DNA of 64,000 bases from Macrothele yani (GCA_039090855.1 CM077034.1:15111219-15175218), one strand, 5' to 3'; counted from the first letter of the stretch, positions 34,442-45,772 are shown. Notes: generated by a model from the letters alone, not told the origin. Made by a program: numbers and translations.

Positions 34442-34636
34442 GTGCATATGTTTGAATTAAGAACAAGTAATCCTTACGATTTTTTGATGAACGAATTGCA
34501 TAGAGAATTTTCTCGTTATGTGGAAGACTTTGGTGGAACTCGAGACAAGTACCGTCAAAAACTTGCTATTCCGACGGTACGGTTCTCTAAGTTGTCACTC
34601 GTGAAACCTCGTCCAAGTGGGTTTAGGCTAAGGTGA
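34442..34636 (+). CDS. Candidate terminal exon of an unknown gene
   Basis: A pyrimidine-containing acceptor ending TGACTTAG precedes 64 codons and a TGA at 34,634-34,636. It encodes VHMFELRTSNPYDFLMNELH, REFSRYVEDFGGTRDKYRQK, LAIPTVRFSKLSLVKP and a short basic end. Composition is protein-like. I recognise no domain, and a fragment of an unknown mobile element is equally possible. Confidence 0.35.
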   Translation: MHMFELRTSNPYDFLMNELHREFSRYVEDFGGTRDKYRQKLAIPTVRFSKLSLVKPRPSGFRLR

Positions 34637-35231
34637 CCAGATCAAAGAATATAAACGCTTCGCGTGAAGAAGCTCAACTCTCGTAGAGATAATGTAAAAC
34701 AGGCGACAGCAGCGCCACCATGTAATGCGGCAGCAGATGCTCTGCGGGAAAGTTAACATTCAGGCGCAAAAAGCATAGGAGACACGGGACGGGAAGCCTA
34801 TTTCACGGAAAGGAAGCTAAGCTTTGATCTGCGACTGTTTCCTTCGGTCTCATTGGGTCTACTAAAGCATTTTTTTTGTTGTTGTTCTTTTCTGAGTATC
34901 CCTCCTGTCCCTTCTTTTGGTGAAACAAATATATACATTAGCAATTAATATTATTTTAAGGAAATTTTAGCAGTTTTATTCTCACTTTAAGCACCGTAGT
35001 AATACCAGGTTGCTTGGCATGAATTTCATATTTACAATATACCTTAAATGTCAAAAATGCTGAGGCTGGTTTCCCAGTAGCAGCCATAATAAAAAAAAAA
35101 AAAAAAGCAAAGACAACCGCAGTTTCCCAAAGCTACAATTTTTTTTTTCTACCCTTCCGAAGTTTGTAAATTAAACGCACGGCGCTGGGGAAATTTTCTC
35201 AACAGATCGGAAAAACATTCGTTCGTATCTG
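34637..35231. other. Non-coding interval
   Basis: No gene seen; contains A and T homopolymer runs at about 35,090-35,106 and 35,140-35,150. Confidence 0.35.
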
Positions 35232-35299
35232 AGTAGGTTCGAACCTGGGCCGCTGGCGTGATAGCTGAGCTCTCTACCGACCGGACTAACTCGCCACGA
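35232..35299 (-). ncRNA. tRNA-like relic (different from the other two tRNA-like families)
   Basis: On the minus strand GTCCGGTCGGTAGAGAGCTC resembles a tRNA A box/D arm and CAGGTTCGAACCT is a B box/T arm. The 3' strand that should pair with GGCGAGT is only partly present (ACTC then mismatch). This is either a tRNA pseudogene or the head of another SINE; no body or tail was recognised. Confidence 0.4.
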
Positions 35300-35976
35300 T
35301 TGAGTGTATGCTTAAAGCTGTCTGTTTGGTATGCATTGTGTAATCGAATGCTTCCCTCTTTCATTTTACAATATTACGAGGTATTTTTCATAAAAGTCAG
35401 TTTCATATAATTGATAAATTAATTTTTTCAACGTAACGATAGCTTTTTTTTTCAGCAAACGTTGTTTTAATGGTTTTCCAGGATATTTGTTTCAAACGGT
35501 TTCAAATTTGTTCTTGTTATTCATCCACTCCATTCCATGAATTGTTATTCATCGGAATGGAGTGGGTGTATTTCATGGCTGTAATATAAACGCAGATCTA
35601 GATGAGAACAACAAAACCTTTGAACAAAACGCCAACACAAACAAGCGTTTATATTCTTTGAACACAAACACGCATGCTCAGTCTAACTCAGTCTGCTCGG
35701 CATCCTGCGGCATCAGCCTGTAATGTTGGCTTCTGTGTAGTAATTCTTTGCCGCATAATATAGTGGCGCTAGTTACGTCTCGCTGAGCCTTACCTTCTTT
35801 GACCAGATATCGGAACACCGATTTGAGGACAATAGGGCGTGGCGCCCCCAAATCGGTAGTTCATTTGGGGACACATACCTACTCAAAAAAATGTGCAAAT
35901 CTTTTTGTCACAAAACTTTGCATTGCTTCAATAAGTGTGATATTACACATTAAAATCTGTGTCTTAAAAGGATATA
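35300..35976. other. Non-coding interval with one perfect-core hairpin
   Basis: At 35,526-35,564, CACTCCATTCC and GGAATGGAGTG enclose ATGAAT-TGTT-ATTCAT, giving an almost continuous 17-bp stem with a one-base bulge and a 4-nt loop. Otherwise nothing recognised. Confidence 0.45.
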
Positions 35977-37404
35977 CACTGACGGGAAAAAAATCCCAAC
36001 AACAAGAATGGGTTGTGTTAGATAAACGACAGTTAGTAGGCGGTGAGAGTGCATCTGTAAGATGACGTCTATACAAATTTCGCGCTCGGCGCATACGTGT
36101 GGCGCTAGTAGCGCCTCGGAACATGCAAAGCAGGTTTGCTGTAAATACGCGCTGTAACGTTCGTGAGCCTTATTTATCGTTGAGATTCGACGAAGTGTGT
36201 TGATGTTAGTCAAGAATGCCTTTAAGAAGACGAAGAAGCCATTATCAACAGCTCACGGAGTTTGAACGAGGTCGTGTAATAATAGGGCTACGAGAAGGTG
36301 GATTTTCGTTCCGCAATATTGTAGAACGACTTGACAGGAATGTAGCCACTGTGCATGATTGTTGGCAGCGGTGGTCAAGGGAAGGTACTGCCTCAAGAAG
36401 ACCGGGTTCCGGCCGGCCACGTGGCACTACTGAGAGGGAAGACCGCCGTGTACGGCGTATGGCCGTGGCGCATCGTACCGCGTCTTCGGCAGCAATTCGA
36501 GCTGCTGTTGCCTTCACAGTGACACAACGAACTGTTACAAATCGGTTACTTGAAGGACAGCTCCGAGCCAGACGGCCTGTAGCGTGCATTCCACTTACTC
36601 CAAACCACTGCCGTTTGCGATGTCAGTGGTGTCAAGCTAGAGCTCATTGGAGGACGGAGGGGAGATCTGTTGTGTTTTCTGATGAAAGCCGGTTCTGCCT
36701 GGGTGCCAGTGATGGCCGTGTGTTGGTTAGAAGGAGGCCAGGTGAGTGCCTGCAACCAACCTGGCTGCAACCGAGACACACTAGACCTACACCTGGAGTT
36801 ATGGTCTGGGGAGCAATTTTCTATGACAGCAGGAGCACTCTCGTGGTTATCCCACGCACCCTGATGGCACAGTTGTACGTCGGTCTGGTGATTCAACCTG
36901 TTGTGCTGCCATTCATGAACAGCATTCCAGGGGGTGTTTTCCAACAGGATAACGCTCGCCCGCATACCGCTGTTGTAACCCAACATGCTCTACAGAGTGT
37001 CGACATCTTGTCGTGGCCTGCTAGATCACCAGATCTTTCTCCAATCGAGCACGTATGGGACATCATTGCACGACAACTCCAGCGTCACCCCCAACCATCA
37101 TTAACCGTTCCTGCATTGACCGACCAAGTGCAACAGGCATGGAACTCCATCCCACAAACTGACATCCAGCACCTGTACGACACAATGCATGAACGTTTGC
37201 GTGCTTGCATTCAACATTCTGGCGGTTACACCGGTTATTAATGTACCAGCATTTCACATTTAAAATGGCTCTTCTCGCGCTTACATTAAGCTGTGATCTT
37301 GAAACCTTAATGGATTAAATATGTTACCTATACAAATGTATTGCCGCCATTTCATTCCTCTACAACTGTTTTTTGGTGGTGTTGGTATTTTTTTTCCGTC
37401 AGTG
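35977..37404 (+). mobile_element. Complete Tc1-like transposon with intact transposase (1,428 bp)
   Basis: TIRs of about 25 bp (CACTGACGGGAAAAAAATCC on the left; CACTGACGGAAAAAAAATAC on the right, reverse complement) are flanked by TA at 35,975-35,976 and 37,405-37,406. The single open gene fills the interior. Everything needed for autonomous movement appears present, which is unique in this window. Confidence 0.95.
36216..37241 (+). CDS. Tc1-like transposase, intact (341 aa)
   Basis: Cut-and-paste transposase, expected to act in the nucleus on its own TIRs. Residues 1-110 are the paired-like helix-turn-helix region (LTEFERGRVIIGLREGGFSF) with a basic GRPRG linker at 66-70. The catalytic core carries VVFSDESRF (Asp156), VMVWGA, FQQDNARPH (Asp245) and SPDLSPIEHVWD (Glu278). 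Asp245 and Glu278 are separated by 32 residues rather than the usual 34. The related broken copy at 12.7 kb seems to have had the same spacing, so it looks like a family trait. The ATG at 36,216 lies about 240 bp from the left end; the length is normal for Tc1. Confidence 0.95.
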   Translation: MPLRRRRSHYQQLTEFERGRVIIGLREGGFSFRNIVERLDRNVATVHDCWQRWSREGTASRRPGSGRPRGTTEREDRRVRRMAVAHRTASSAAIRAAVAFTVTQRTVTNRLLEGQLRARRPVACIPLTPNHCRLRCQWCQARAHWRTEGRSVVFSDESRFCLGASDGRVLVRRRPGECLQPTWLQPRHTRPTPGVMVWGAIFYDSRSTLVVIPRTLMAQLYVGLVIQPVVLPFMNSIPGGVFQQDNARPHTAVVTQHALQSVDILSWPARSPDLSPIEHVWDIIARQLQRHPQPSLTVPALTDQVQQAWNSIPQTDIQHLYDTMHERLRACIQHSGGYTGY

Positions 37405-37600
37405 TATGTTGTAGAATGTTGGTAATTTGTATTGACAAAACAGAACTATGATGGTGAGGACATATTAGCAAAAGTGAAATGCGTTACCTTAGGTACATGC
37501 GCTGAATTAGAATTAGGCTGCACACCATAGTAATGGCATGGCGAATTTTTCATTTTGCCAAAGTTTTTGGAGAAACTCAAGACTAGTACAGTCGAAATTT
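37405..37600. other. Short spacer
   Basis: No element recognised between the Tc1 end and an old SINE. Confidence 0.3.
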
Positions 37601-37817
37601 GACCGCGCCAGTGGTGCAGTGACTAGTGCTGGCTGACCGTTCGTACAAGTTGGTACAGATTCGAGTCCCGAATAAGGCACGGGTGGTGTGTTTGTCTTGC
37701 AGCACTTGGTATCTCCCTTCCCTAGAACGAATGTCTCCAAATTAGAGACAGGTTACTGCTTATAGTCCTTAGAGTTGCTCGTAGAGGTCGTTAAACCCAG
37801 AAAGAAGAAAAAAAAAA
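37601..37817 (+). mobile_element. Old diverged SINE
   Basis: Recognisable as the same family by order: GTGGTGCAGTGACTAGTGCT (degraded A box), GATTCGAGTCCCG (B box), GTGTTTGTCTTGCAGCACTT, TTAGAGACAGGTTACTGCTT, GAGGTCGTTAAACCC, then an A-rich tail. It differs at many sites from the young copies, showing long activity of the family. Confidence 0.8.
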
Positions 37818-37819
37818 GT

Positions 37820-38027
37820 GAAACTTTGTTTTCACAAGAAGCATGTTGGAAAATTAGTACAACGGAAACTACTTTTAAGAACATTTTTCATTGGAAATCT
37901 AAAGGGTTAATGAGGAATTGTAAATTTGAGGACATTTTGCGTCCCCAAAGGCTTCAGACGTTTTTGGAGACAGGAAACTAAATTCGAGGACTGTCCTCAA
38001 GAATTGGGGACTTCTACTCAGCTTAGT
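37820..38027 (+). repeat. Dispersed repeat, direct relative of 41,215-41,400
   Basis: Both copies contain TTTTAAGAA, GGAAATCTAAAG, a GACAGTC/GACTGTC-TCAAGAAT block and GGGACCTCT or GGGACTTCT in the same order. The copies are diverged and of unknown class. Confidence 0.5.
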
Positions 38028-38115
38028 TTAGGTGTTGATGGTGTGTTTGTCCTACGGCAGTGGTTCTCCTCCTTCCCTAGAATTAGTAGCCCTCAATTAG
38101 GGATGAGTAACTGTG
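38028..38115 (+). mobile_element. Old SINE body, left fragment (split by later insertions)
   Basis: GGTGTGTTTGTCCTACGGCA to GGGATGAGTAACTGTG is a diverged SINE body. It was interrupted at TAACTGTG by a young SINE multimer. The interrupted body can be followed further right at 39,562-39,579 and 41,112-41,150. Confidence 0.7.
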
Positions 38116-39561
38116 GTTTTTTTTGGTTTTTTTTATTGGAGGTTTAACGACCACCGTGAGCAACTCAATGGGCTATAAGCTGTCGCCCGTCCCTAATTTA
38201 GGGTCATTGGTTCCAGGGAAGGGAGAGAGCCAGTGCCGTAAGACAAACACAACATCCATTCATTGATTGATTGGAGGTTTAACGACCACCGTGAGCAACT
38301 CAATGGGCTATAAGCAGTCGCCCGTCCCTAATTTAGGGTCACTGGTTCCAGAGAAGGGAGAGAGCCAGTGCCGTAAGACAAACACAACATCCATTCATTC
38401 ATTGATTGGAGGTTTAACGACAACCGTGAGCAACTCAATGGGCTATAAGCAGTCGCCCGTCCCTAATTTAGGGTCACTGGTTCCAGGGAAGGGAGAGAGC
38501 CAGTGCCGTAAGACAAACACAACATCCATTCATTCATTGATTGGAGGTTTAACGACCAGCGTGAGCAACTCAATGGGCTATAAGCTGTCGCCCGTCCCTA
38601 ATTTAGGGTCATTGGTTCCAGGGAAGGGAGAGAGCCAGTGCCATAAGACAAGCACAACATCCATTCATTCCTTCATTGATTGGAGGTTTAACGTCCACCG
38701 TGAGCAACTGAATGGGCTATGAGCAGTCGCCCGTCCCTAATTTAGGGTCACTGGTTCCAGGGAAGGGAGAGAGCCAGTGCCGTAAGACAAACACAACATC
38801 CATTCATTCATTGATTGGAGGTTTAACGACCACCGTGAGCAACTCAATGGGCTATAAGCAGTCGCCCGTCCCTAATTTAGGGTCACTGGTTCCAGGGAAG
38901 GGAGAGAGCCAGTGCCGTAAGACAAACACAACATCCATTCATTGATTGATTGGAGGTTTAACGACCACCGTGAGCAACTCAATGGGCTATAAGCAGTCGC
39001 CCGTCCCTAATTTAGGGTCACTGGTTCCAGGGAAGGGAGAGAGCCAGTGCCGTAAGACAAACACAACATCCATTCATTGATTGATTGGAGGTTTAACGAC
39101 CACCGTGAGCAACTCAATGGGCTATAAGCAGTCGCCCGTTCCTAATTTAGGGTCACTGGTTCCAGGGAAGGGAGAGAGCCAGTGCCGTAAGACAAACACA
39201 ACATCCATTCATTGATTGATTGGAGGTTTAACGACCACCGTGAGCAACTCAATGGGCTATAAGCAGTCGCCCGTCCCTAATTTAGGGTCACTGGTTCCAG
39301 GGAAGGGAGAGAGCCAGTGCCGTAAGACAAACACAACATCCATTCATTCATTGATTGGAGGTTTAACGACCAGCGTGAGCAACTCAATGGGCTATAAGCA
39401 GTCGCCCGTCCCTAATTTAGGGTCACTGGTTCCAGGGAAGGGAGAGAGCCAGTGCCGTAAGACAAACACAACATCCATGCCCGACCGGGATTCGAACCCG
39501 GACCCCTTACGGACGAATGATCAGAGGCCAGCGCCTTAGACCACTGCGCCACCGGAGCGGC
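38116..39561 (-). mobile_element. SINE multimer: one head, about 10 bodies
   Basis: Read on the minus strand, one tRNA-like head (39,478-39,561, with B box GGTTCGAATCC) is followed by about ten bodies at 135-140-bp steps, then an A-rich tail. Bodies join through CCTCCAATCAATCAATGAAT or a close variant. TAACTGTG flanks both ends (38,108-38,115 and 39,562-39,569), the expected target duplication. It sits inside an older SINE body. Confidence 0.9.
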
Positions 39562-40230
39562 TAACTGTGTGTTGTAGCCACAGATATCATATAAGAGACT
39601 AGATTGGCCGAGGAGCTGCTGACGCATGTAAAGCACGGCGCCATTATCAGCGGGTCAGGCAGCAACGATTCACGGCATTTCCATCCCTGAGAAACACAGC
39701 AGCGTTGCGACTCATACAAACAGAAAATTTTATTCCGTAGTGATATGCTTAAAAACCACTTTCATTTGCTGTAAAATAATAATTTTCAGATATAAATAAT
39801 ATTCTGAATAGTTAAAAAAAGTATGAGAAGAATTATTACTCAGTACTGTTTGAGGGTAACGATCTAACAGCAAAACATTCACAGAAAACTGCCTACTCGC
39901 GATACGTCGTGCCATCAGTCAAATAAGAGGGAAGTGTGCCTTCATGAATACCTTTGGAAGCTTCAATGTTATAGATTTTCAAACTTATTGTAATGTTAAT
40001 AAACACTTCGCGTGTTCGCTTTTGCCCCATACGGATTTACACTACGTCGCTAAAAATAAATAACAGGTACTTACTTTTTTCCAGTCTCCTGCAGTAGCAT
40101 AAAAACAGAACAACTTCCAGTTTGTCTCGATTACACAATTTATTTGCCGCAGAAGTTCATTTAAAACGTTCTATACCTACACAATTTCAACAGAAATATG
40201 CTCTTTATAGATATATTTGAAATCTACGTA

Positions 40231-40456
40231 GCCGCCCCGGTGGCGCAGTGGTCTAAGCGATGGCCTCTGATCATTCGTCCGTAAGGGGTCCGGGTTCGAA
40301 TCCCGGTGAGGCATGGATGTTGTGTTTGTCTTACGGCACTGGCTCTCTCCCTTCCCTGGAACCAGTTACCATAAATTAGGGACGGGCGACTGCTTATAGC
40401 CCATTGAGTTGCTCACGGTGGTCGTTAAACCTCCAATCAAAAAAAAAAAAAAAAAA
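40231..40456 (+). mobile_element. tRNA-derived SINE, full length
   Basis: Standard head and single body with an A tail; target duplication AATCTACGTA at 40,221-40,230 and 40,457-40,466. Inserted in the hAT-like element. Confidence 0.93.
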
Positions 40457-40466
40457 AATCTACGTA

Positions 40467-40697
40467 TTAGTAAAACGAATAGAGCACATTGGTGATGCTT
40501 TTCACTCGGGTGAAGAAGCATATACCATGAAAGATGACCTTTCTGAGCAAATTGTTTTGAGCATCCATCAAATCCTGAAGTTTTTCACCTGTGTGAAGAA
40601 GCAAATAGGTTGAAAGACCACTTTTATGGGCAAATTGTATTGAGCATTCATCGTGATGGAAAGATGTTTTACTTGTGTGAAGTGGCATGTCTTGCAT
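40467..40697 (-). pseudogene. Decayed C2H2 zinc-finger fragment
   Basis: The minus-strand frame includes CSIQFAHKSGLSTYLLLHTG followed by EK, the classic finger end with an HTGEK linker. The next repeat is degraded (LRKVIFHGICFFTRVKS) with key Cys and His lost. No intact finger remains. Its place inside a TIR element suggests the element once carried, or landed on, a zinc-finger gene. Confidence 0.5.
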
Positions 40698-41111
40698 TTA
40701 ATAAAATAACTGTCAATATTTTGTTCGAACTATTGCAATATTCATTACAAACTGTAATTAATATTAATTAACGCTATTACAAATTAACAGGTGGTATATT
40801 CCACTCAGATGAATCTTACACACTACCATTGGGTCAACTTAATATTGGACAGAAATCTTTAAATTCGTAAAAATAACTACAAGCACTCACCTGTGAAATG
40901 AAATCCCACTTTGTTTGCTGTTTTCATTGTCTCGGGCACTGCAATTTAGTGCAGAACAAGCTTTCGCCATTTTTGATATCTCGTAACACACATAGACATC
41001 GCAGAACACTCTCTCAAACTGACCCGCTCAATGTGGCTCGTTGATGTCACGTCGTAAGAGTGTTACACAAATAGCGGGCAGCCAATCTAGTTCCTTATAT
41101 GATATCTGTGG

Positions 41112-41595
41112 TTGTAGCCCTCGGAGTTGGTCGCGGTGATCCTTCTTCCCCCCCCTCCTTTCCCTCCAAATCTGTCAAAATTTATTTCAACAAATAATCA
41201 CAAGTTGGCAGCAGGTTGGTACAACAAAAACATTTTCTTTTAAGAAACATAACGAGCCAGTGGGGAAATCTAAAGTTGGGAACAAACTTTAAAATTCAAA
41301 GACAATTTGCACCTGCAAAGACATCAGATGTTTTCGGGCACAGCAAACTAATAATCCCGAGGACAGTCTTCAAGAATTTGGGACCTCTGATCAGTACAAT
41401 TTTTTTTTCTTGGACCGATAGTGCTCATATGGGAAAATCTTTTGAGAATACTTTCTTCCTAAAATAATGCATGGTTTTCCCACCAGGGGACGTAAAGTCA
41501 CATCTTATTTTTGTCGGTATCTCTGTTTCCAAGAGTCCGATTTGAAAATTTCTTTCTATGTTGGAGAACGTTTCCGGTGCGAAATGTTTCTCTTT
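41112..41595. other. Right end of the old SINE body, then dispersed repeat
   Basis: TTGTAGCCCTCGGAGTTGGT resumes the old SINE body split at 39,579. Bases 41,215-41,400 are a diverged relative of 37,820-38,027. No gene. Confidence 0.55.
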
Positions 41596-42050
41596 ACCAC
41601 CCCGGTGGCACAGTGGTCTAAGCGATGGCCTCTGATCACTCGTCCGGCCGCCCCGGTGGCGCAGTGGTCTAAGGCGCTGGCCTCTGATCATTCGTCCGTA
41701 AGGGGTCCGGGTTCGAATCCCGGTCAGGCATGGATGTTGTGTTTGTCTTACGGCACTGGCTCTCTCCCTTCCCTGGAACCAGTGACCCTAAAATAGGGAT
41801 GGGCGACTGCTTATAGCCCATTGAGTTGCTCACGGTGGTCGTTAAACCTCCAATCAAAAAAAAAAAAAAAAAAAAGAATCACTCGTCCGAAAGGGGTCCG
41901 GGTTCGAATCCCGGTCAGGCATGGATGTTGTGTTTGTCTTACGGCACTGGCTCTCTCCCTTCCCTGGAACCAGTGACCCTAAATTAGGGACGGGCGACTG
42001 CTTATAACCCATTGAGTTGCTCACGGTGGTCGTAAAACCTCCAATAAAAA
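41596..42050 (+). mobile_element. SINE nested in a SINE
   Basis: Outer SINE: 41,596-41,646 and 41,890-42,050, with an approximate target duplication AAATGTTTCTC/AAATGTTCTC (41,582 and 42,051). Inner SINE: 41,647-41,877, inserted in the outer tRNA-like head and flanked by ATCACTCGTCCG (41,635-41,646 and 41,878-41,889). The outer body carries GCTTATAACCC and GGTCGTAAAACC, diagnostic bases reused in the duplication breakpoint. Confidence 0.92.
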
Positions 42051-42380
42051 AAATGTTCTCATATAAATTCATGTTTTTCTTAACGCACAAGTCTGCAACC
42101 AGAGGGCGTAAGCTCACGATTCCATTTACAGCAACATCTGAGGGATTAAAGCCCCGATTGAAAAACTTCGTTCTTCCGTCAGATACTATTGTTTTCCATA
42201 CCAGTTCCATTGACTTTGAATAGCTTTGATAAATTTAATTTGCGTCAGAACGGATTCAAAAGACGTGCTTATTACACCCGAAAATTCAGTGTCATCTTTC
42301 CTGTTCAATTGTGACGACGTATGTCAAACGACGATCAGATATACACAATCGCATCAGAATAATACGACCACCTACCTATT

Positions 42381-45290
42381 AATGGGAAAACCACCCTTGG
42401 CCCAGATGATACGGCGCCTAATAATAGGAATAACCACCCTTGGCCCAGATGACAGTGGCGATACGGCGCCTAATAATAGGAATAACCAACCTTGGCCCAG
42501 ATGACAGTGGCGATACGGCGCCTAATAATAGGAAAAACCACCCTTGGCTCAGGTGACAGTGGCGACACGGCGCCTAATAATAGGAATAACCACCCTTGGC
42601 TCAGGTGACAGTGGAGACACGGCGCCTAATAATAGGAATAACCACCCCTTGGCTCAGGTGACAGTGGCGATACGGCGCCTAATAATAGGAATAACCACCC
42701 TTGGCCCAGATGACAGTGGCGATACGGCGCCTAATAATAGGAATAACCACCCTTGACCCAGATGACAGTGGCGATACGGCGCCTAATAATAGGAATAACC
42801 ACCCTTGGCTCAGGTGACAGTGGCGATACGGCGCCTAATAATAGGAATAACCACCCTTGGCCCAGATGACAGTGGCGATACGGCGCCTAATAATAGGAAT
42901 AACCACCCTTGGCCCAGATGACAGTGGCGATACGGCGCCTAATAATAGGAATAACCACCCCAGATGGCAGTGGCCCTATGATGGCCCAGATGGCGATACA
43001 GCGGGCCCAGATAATATAATAGAATAACCACCCTTGGCCCAGATGGCAGTGGCGATACAGCGCTCCACCTTGGCCCAGATGACAGTGGCGATACGGCGCC
43101 TAATAATATAATAACCACCCTGGCCCAGATGACAGTGGCGATACAGCGCGTAATAACAAGAATAACCACCCTTGGCCCAGATGACAGTGGCGATACGGCG
43201 CCTAATAATAGGAATAACCACCCTTGGCCCAGATGGCAGTGGCGATACAGCGCGTAATAACAAGAATAACCACCCTTGGCCCAGATGACAGTGGCGATAC
43301 GGCGCCTAATAATAGGAATAACCACCCTTGGCCCAGATGACAGTGGCGATACGGCGCCTAATAATAGGAATAACCACCCTTGGCCCAGATGACAGTGGCG
43401 ATACGGCGCCTAATAATAGGAATAACCACCCTTGGCCCAGATGACAGTGGCGATACGGCGCCTAATAATAGGAATAACCACCCTTGGCCCAGATGACAGT
43501 GGCGATACGGCGCCTAATAATAGGAATAACCACCCTTGGCCCAGATGACAGTGGCGATACGGCGCCTAATAATAGGAATAACCACCCTTGGCCCAGATGA
43601 CAGTGGCGATACGGCGCCTAATAATAGGAATAACCACCCTTGGCCCAGATGGCAGTGGCGATACGGCGCCTAATAATAGGAATAACCACCCTTGGCCCAG
43701 ATGGCAGTGGCGATACGGCGCCTAATAATAGGAATAACCACCCTTGGCCCAGATGACAGTGGCGATACGGCGCCTAATAATAGGAATAACCACCCTTGGC
43801 CCAGATGACAGTGGCGATACAGCGCGCCTAATAATAGGAATAACCACCCTTGGCCCAGATGACAGTGGCGATACGGCGCCTAATAATAGGATAACCACCC
43901 TTGGCCCAGATGGCAGTGGCGATACAGCGCGTAATAACAAGAATAACCACCCTTGGCCCAGATGACAGTGGCGATACGGCGCCTAATAATAGGAATAACC
44001 ACCCTTGGCCCAGATGACAGTGGCGATACGGCGCCTAATAATAGGAATAACCACCCTTGGCCCAGATGACAGTGGCGATACGGCGCCTAATAATAGGAAT
44101 AACCACCCTTGGCCCAGATGACAGTGGCGATACGGCGCCTAATAATAGGAATAACCACCCTTGGCCCAGATGACAGTGGCGATACGGCGCCTAATAATAG
44201 GAATAACCACCCTTGGCCCAGATGGCAGTGGCGATACGGCGCCTAATAATAGGAATAACCACCCTTGGCCCAGATGACAGTGGCGATACGGCGCCTAATA
44301 ATAGGAATAACCACCCTTGGCCCAGATGACAGTGGCGATACGGCGCCTAATAATAGGAATAACCACCCTTGGCCCAGATGACAGTGGCGATACGGCGCCT
44401 AATAATAGGAATAACCACCCTTGGCCCAGATGACAGTGGCGATACGGCGCCTAATAATAGGAATAACCACCCTTGGCCCAGATGACAGTGGCGATACGGC
44501 GCCTAATAATAGGAATAACCACCCTTGGCCCAGATGACAGTGGCGATACGGCGCCTAATAATAAGAATAACCACCCTTGGCCCAGATGACAGTGGCGATA
44601 CGGCGCCTAATAATAGGAATAACCACCCTTGGCCCAGATGGCAGTGGCGATACAGCGCGTAATAACAAGAATAACCACCCTTGGCCCAGATGACAGTGGC
44701 GATACGGCGCCTAATAATAGGAATAACCACCCTTGGCCCAGATGACAGTGGCGATACGGCGCCTAATAATAGGAATAACCACCCTTGGCCCAGATGACAG
44801 TGGCGATACGGCGCCTAATAATAGGAATAACCACCCTTGGCCCAGATGACAGTGGCGATACGGCGCCTAATAATAGGAATAACCACCCTTGGCCCAGATG
44901 ACAGTGGCGATACGGCGCCTAATAATAGGAATAACCACCCTTGGCCCAGATGACAGTGGCGATACGGCGCCTAATAATAGGAATAACCACCCTTGGCCCA
45001 GATGACAGTGGCGATACGGCGCCTAATAATAGGATAACCACCCTTGGCCCAGATGACAGTGGCGATACGGCGCCTAATAATAGGAATAACCACCCTTGGC
45101 CCAGATGACAGTGGCGATACGGCGCCTAATAATAGGATAACCACCCTTGGCCCAGATGACAGTGGCGATACGGCGCCTAATAATAGGAATAACCACCCTT
45201 GGCCCATTGGCCCAGATGACAGTGGCGATACGGCGCCTAATAATAGGAAAAACCACCCTTGGCCCAAATGACAGTGGTGATACGGCGTGG
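42381..45290 (-). repeat. 52-bp satellite array 1, about 56 monomers
   Basis: Monomer CCACCCTTGGCCCAGATGAC, AGTGGCGATACGGCGCCTAA, TAATAGGAATAA. On the minus strand one monomer reads RRIATVIWAKGGYSYY and a stop, the C-terminal end of the adjoining Tc1-like transposase. Monomer variants include GGCTCAGGTGAC and CAGCGCGTAATAACAAG. Frames spanning the array are artefacts. Confidence 0.95.
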
Positions 45291-45545
45291 CATGGACGCA
45301 ACGAGGCTCTGGAAGGTTGCCCGAAGCACACGTGCCCATTCGGACTCCAGCAGACCACGGAGATCACGTGGTTGTGGGTCGTCACGTCGATCCACATAGT
45401 CACACGAGCGCTCGATGGGATTGAGGACGCTCGATTTCGCAAAGCCAAGGGAGAACGGAGACGTCGTGTCGACGTGACGCGGTGCATTGTCCTGTTTGTA
45501 AACACTAGGGTGAACGTCAAACATGAAGGGATGGATTCATACACG
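45239..45545 (-). pseudogene. Tc1-like transposase C-terminal fragment, unit 1
   Basis: Minus-strand frame: VYKQDNAPRHVDTT (second catalytic Asp), SSVLNPIERSCDYVDRR (Glu), then RVLRATFQSLVASMPRRITT followed by VIWAKGGFSYY and a stop at the array edge. It begins abruptly at a poly-A/poly-T junction (45,546-45,572); the DNA-binding domain and first Asp are gone. The satellite starts exactly at this gene's 3' end. Confidence 0.88.
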
Positions 45546-45772
45546 AAAAAAAAAAAAAAAATTTTTTTTTCATCGTTATGGTCATTCTCGAGATCGATGC
45601 AGAACTGAAGAGAAATGGGGTGGGGGTTAGGGAGGGATCGTTTACCCTCTGGGGATGGTATTTCGTCTTTCAAAACTTTCGAAAACTGAAATTAAATGGA
45701 ATGACGATACGATTTCCCCCTTAATCGTAATTTCTTTTTTCTCACGATGTTGCCCGTTTCCAATATTGTTGT
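45546..45772. other. A/T junction and diverged unit of a longer repeat
   Basis: An A-run meets a T-run, followed by sequence related to 53,100-53,640 (TTCTCGAGATCGATGCAGAA, then a CACGATGTTGCC block). No gene. Confidence 0.6.

Larger units (their letters stand above)
39580..41111. mobile_element. TIR transposon with 8-bp target duplication, hAT-like
   Basis: Inverted ends ACAGATATCATATAAG..CTAGATTGGC match over about 30 bp. TTGTAGCC occurs on each side (39,572-39,579 and 41,112-41,119), so an 8-bp duplication fits (6 bp if the end is placed at CCACAG). Eight bp suggests the hAT superfamily, but no transposase remains to confirm it. It is inserted in the old SINE body and itself contains a SINE. 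Confidence 0.65.

Noticed and set aside
36245..36986. Long minus-strand frames within the intact Tc1-like element
   Set aside because: Antisense shadows of the 341-aa transposase.
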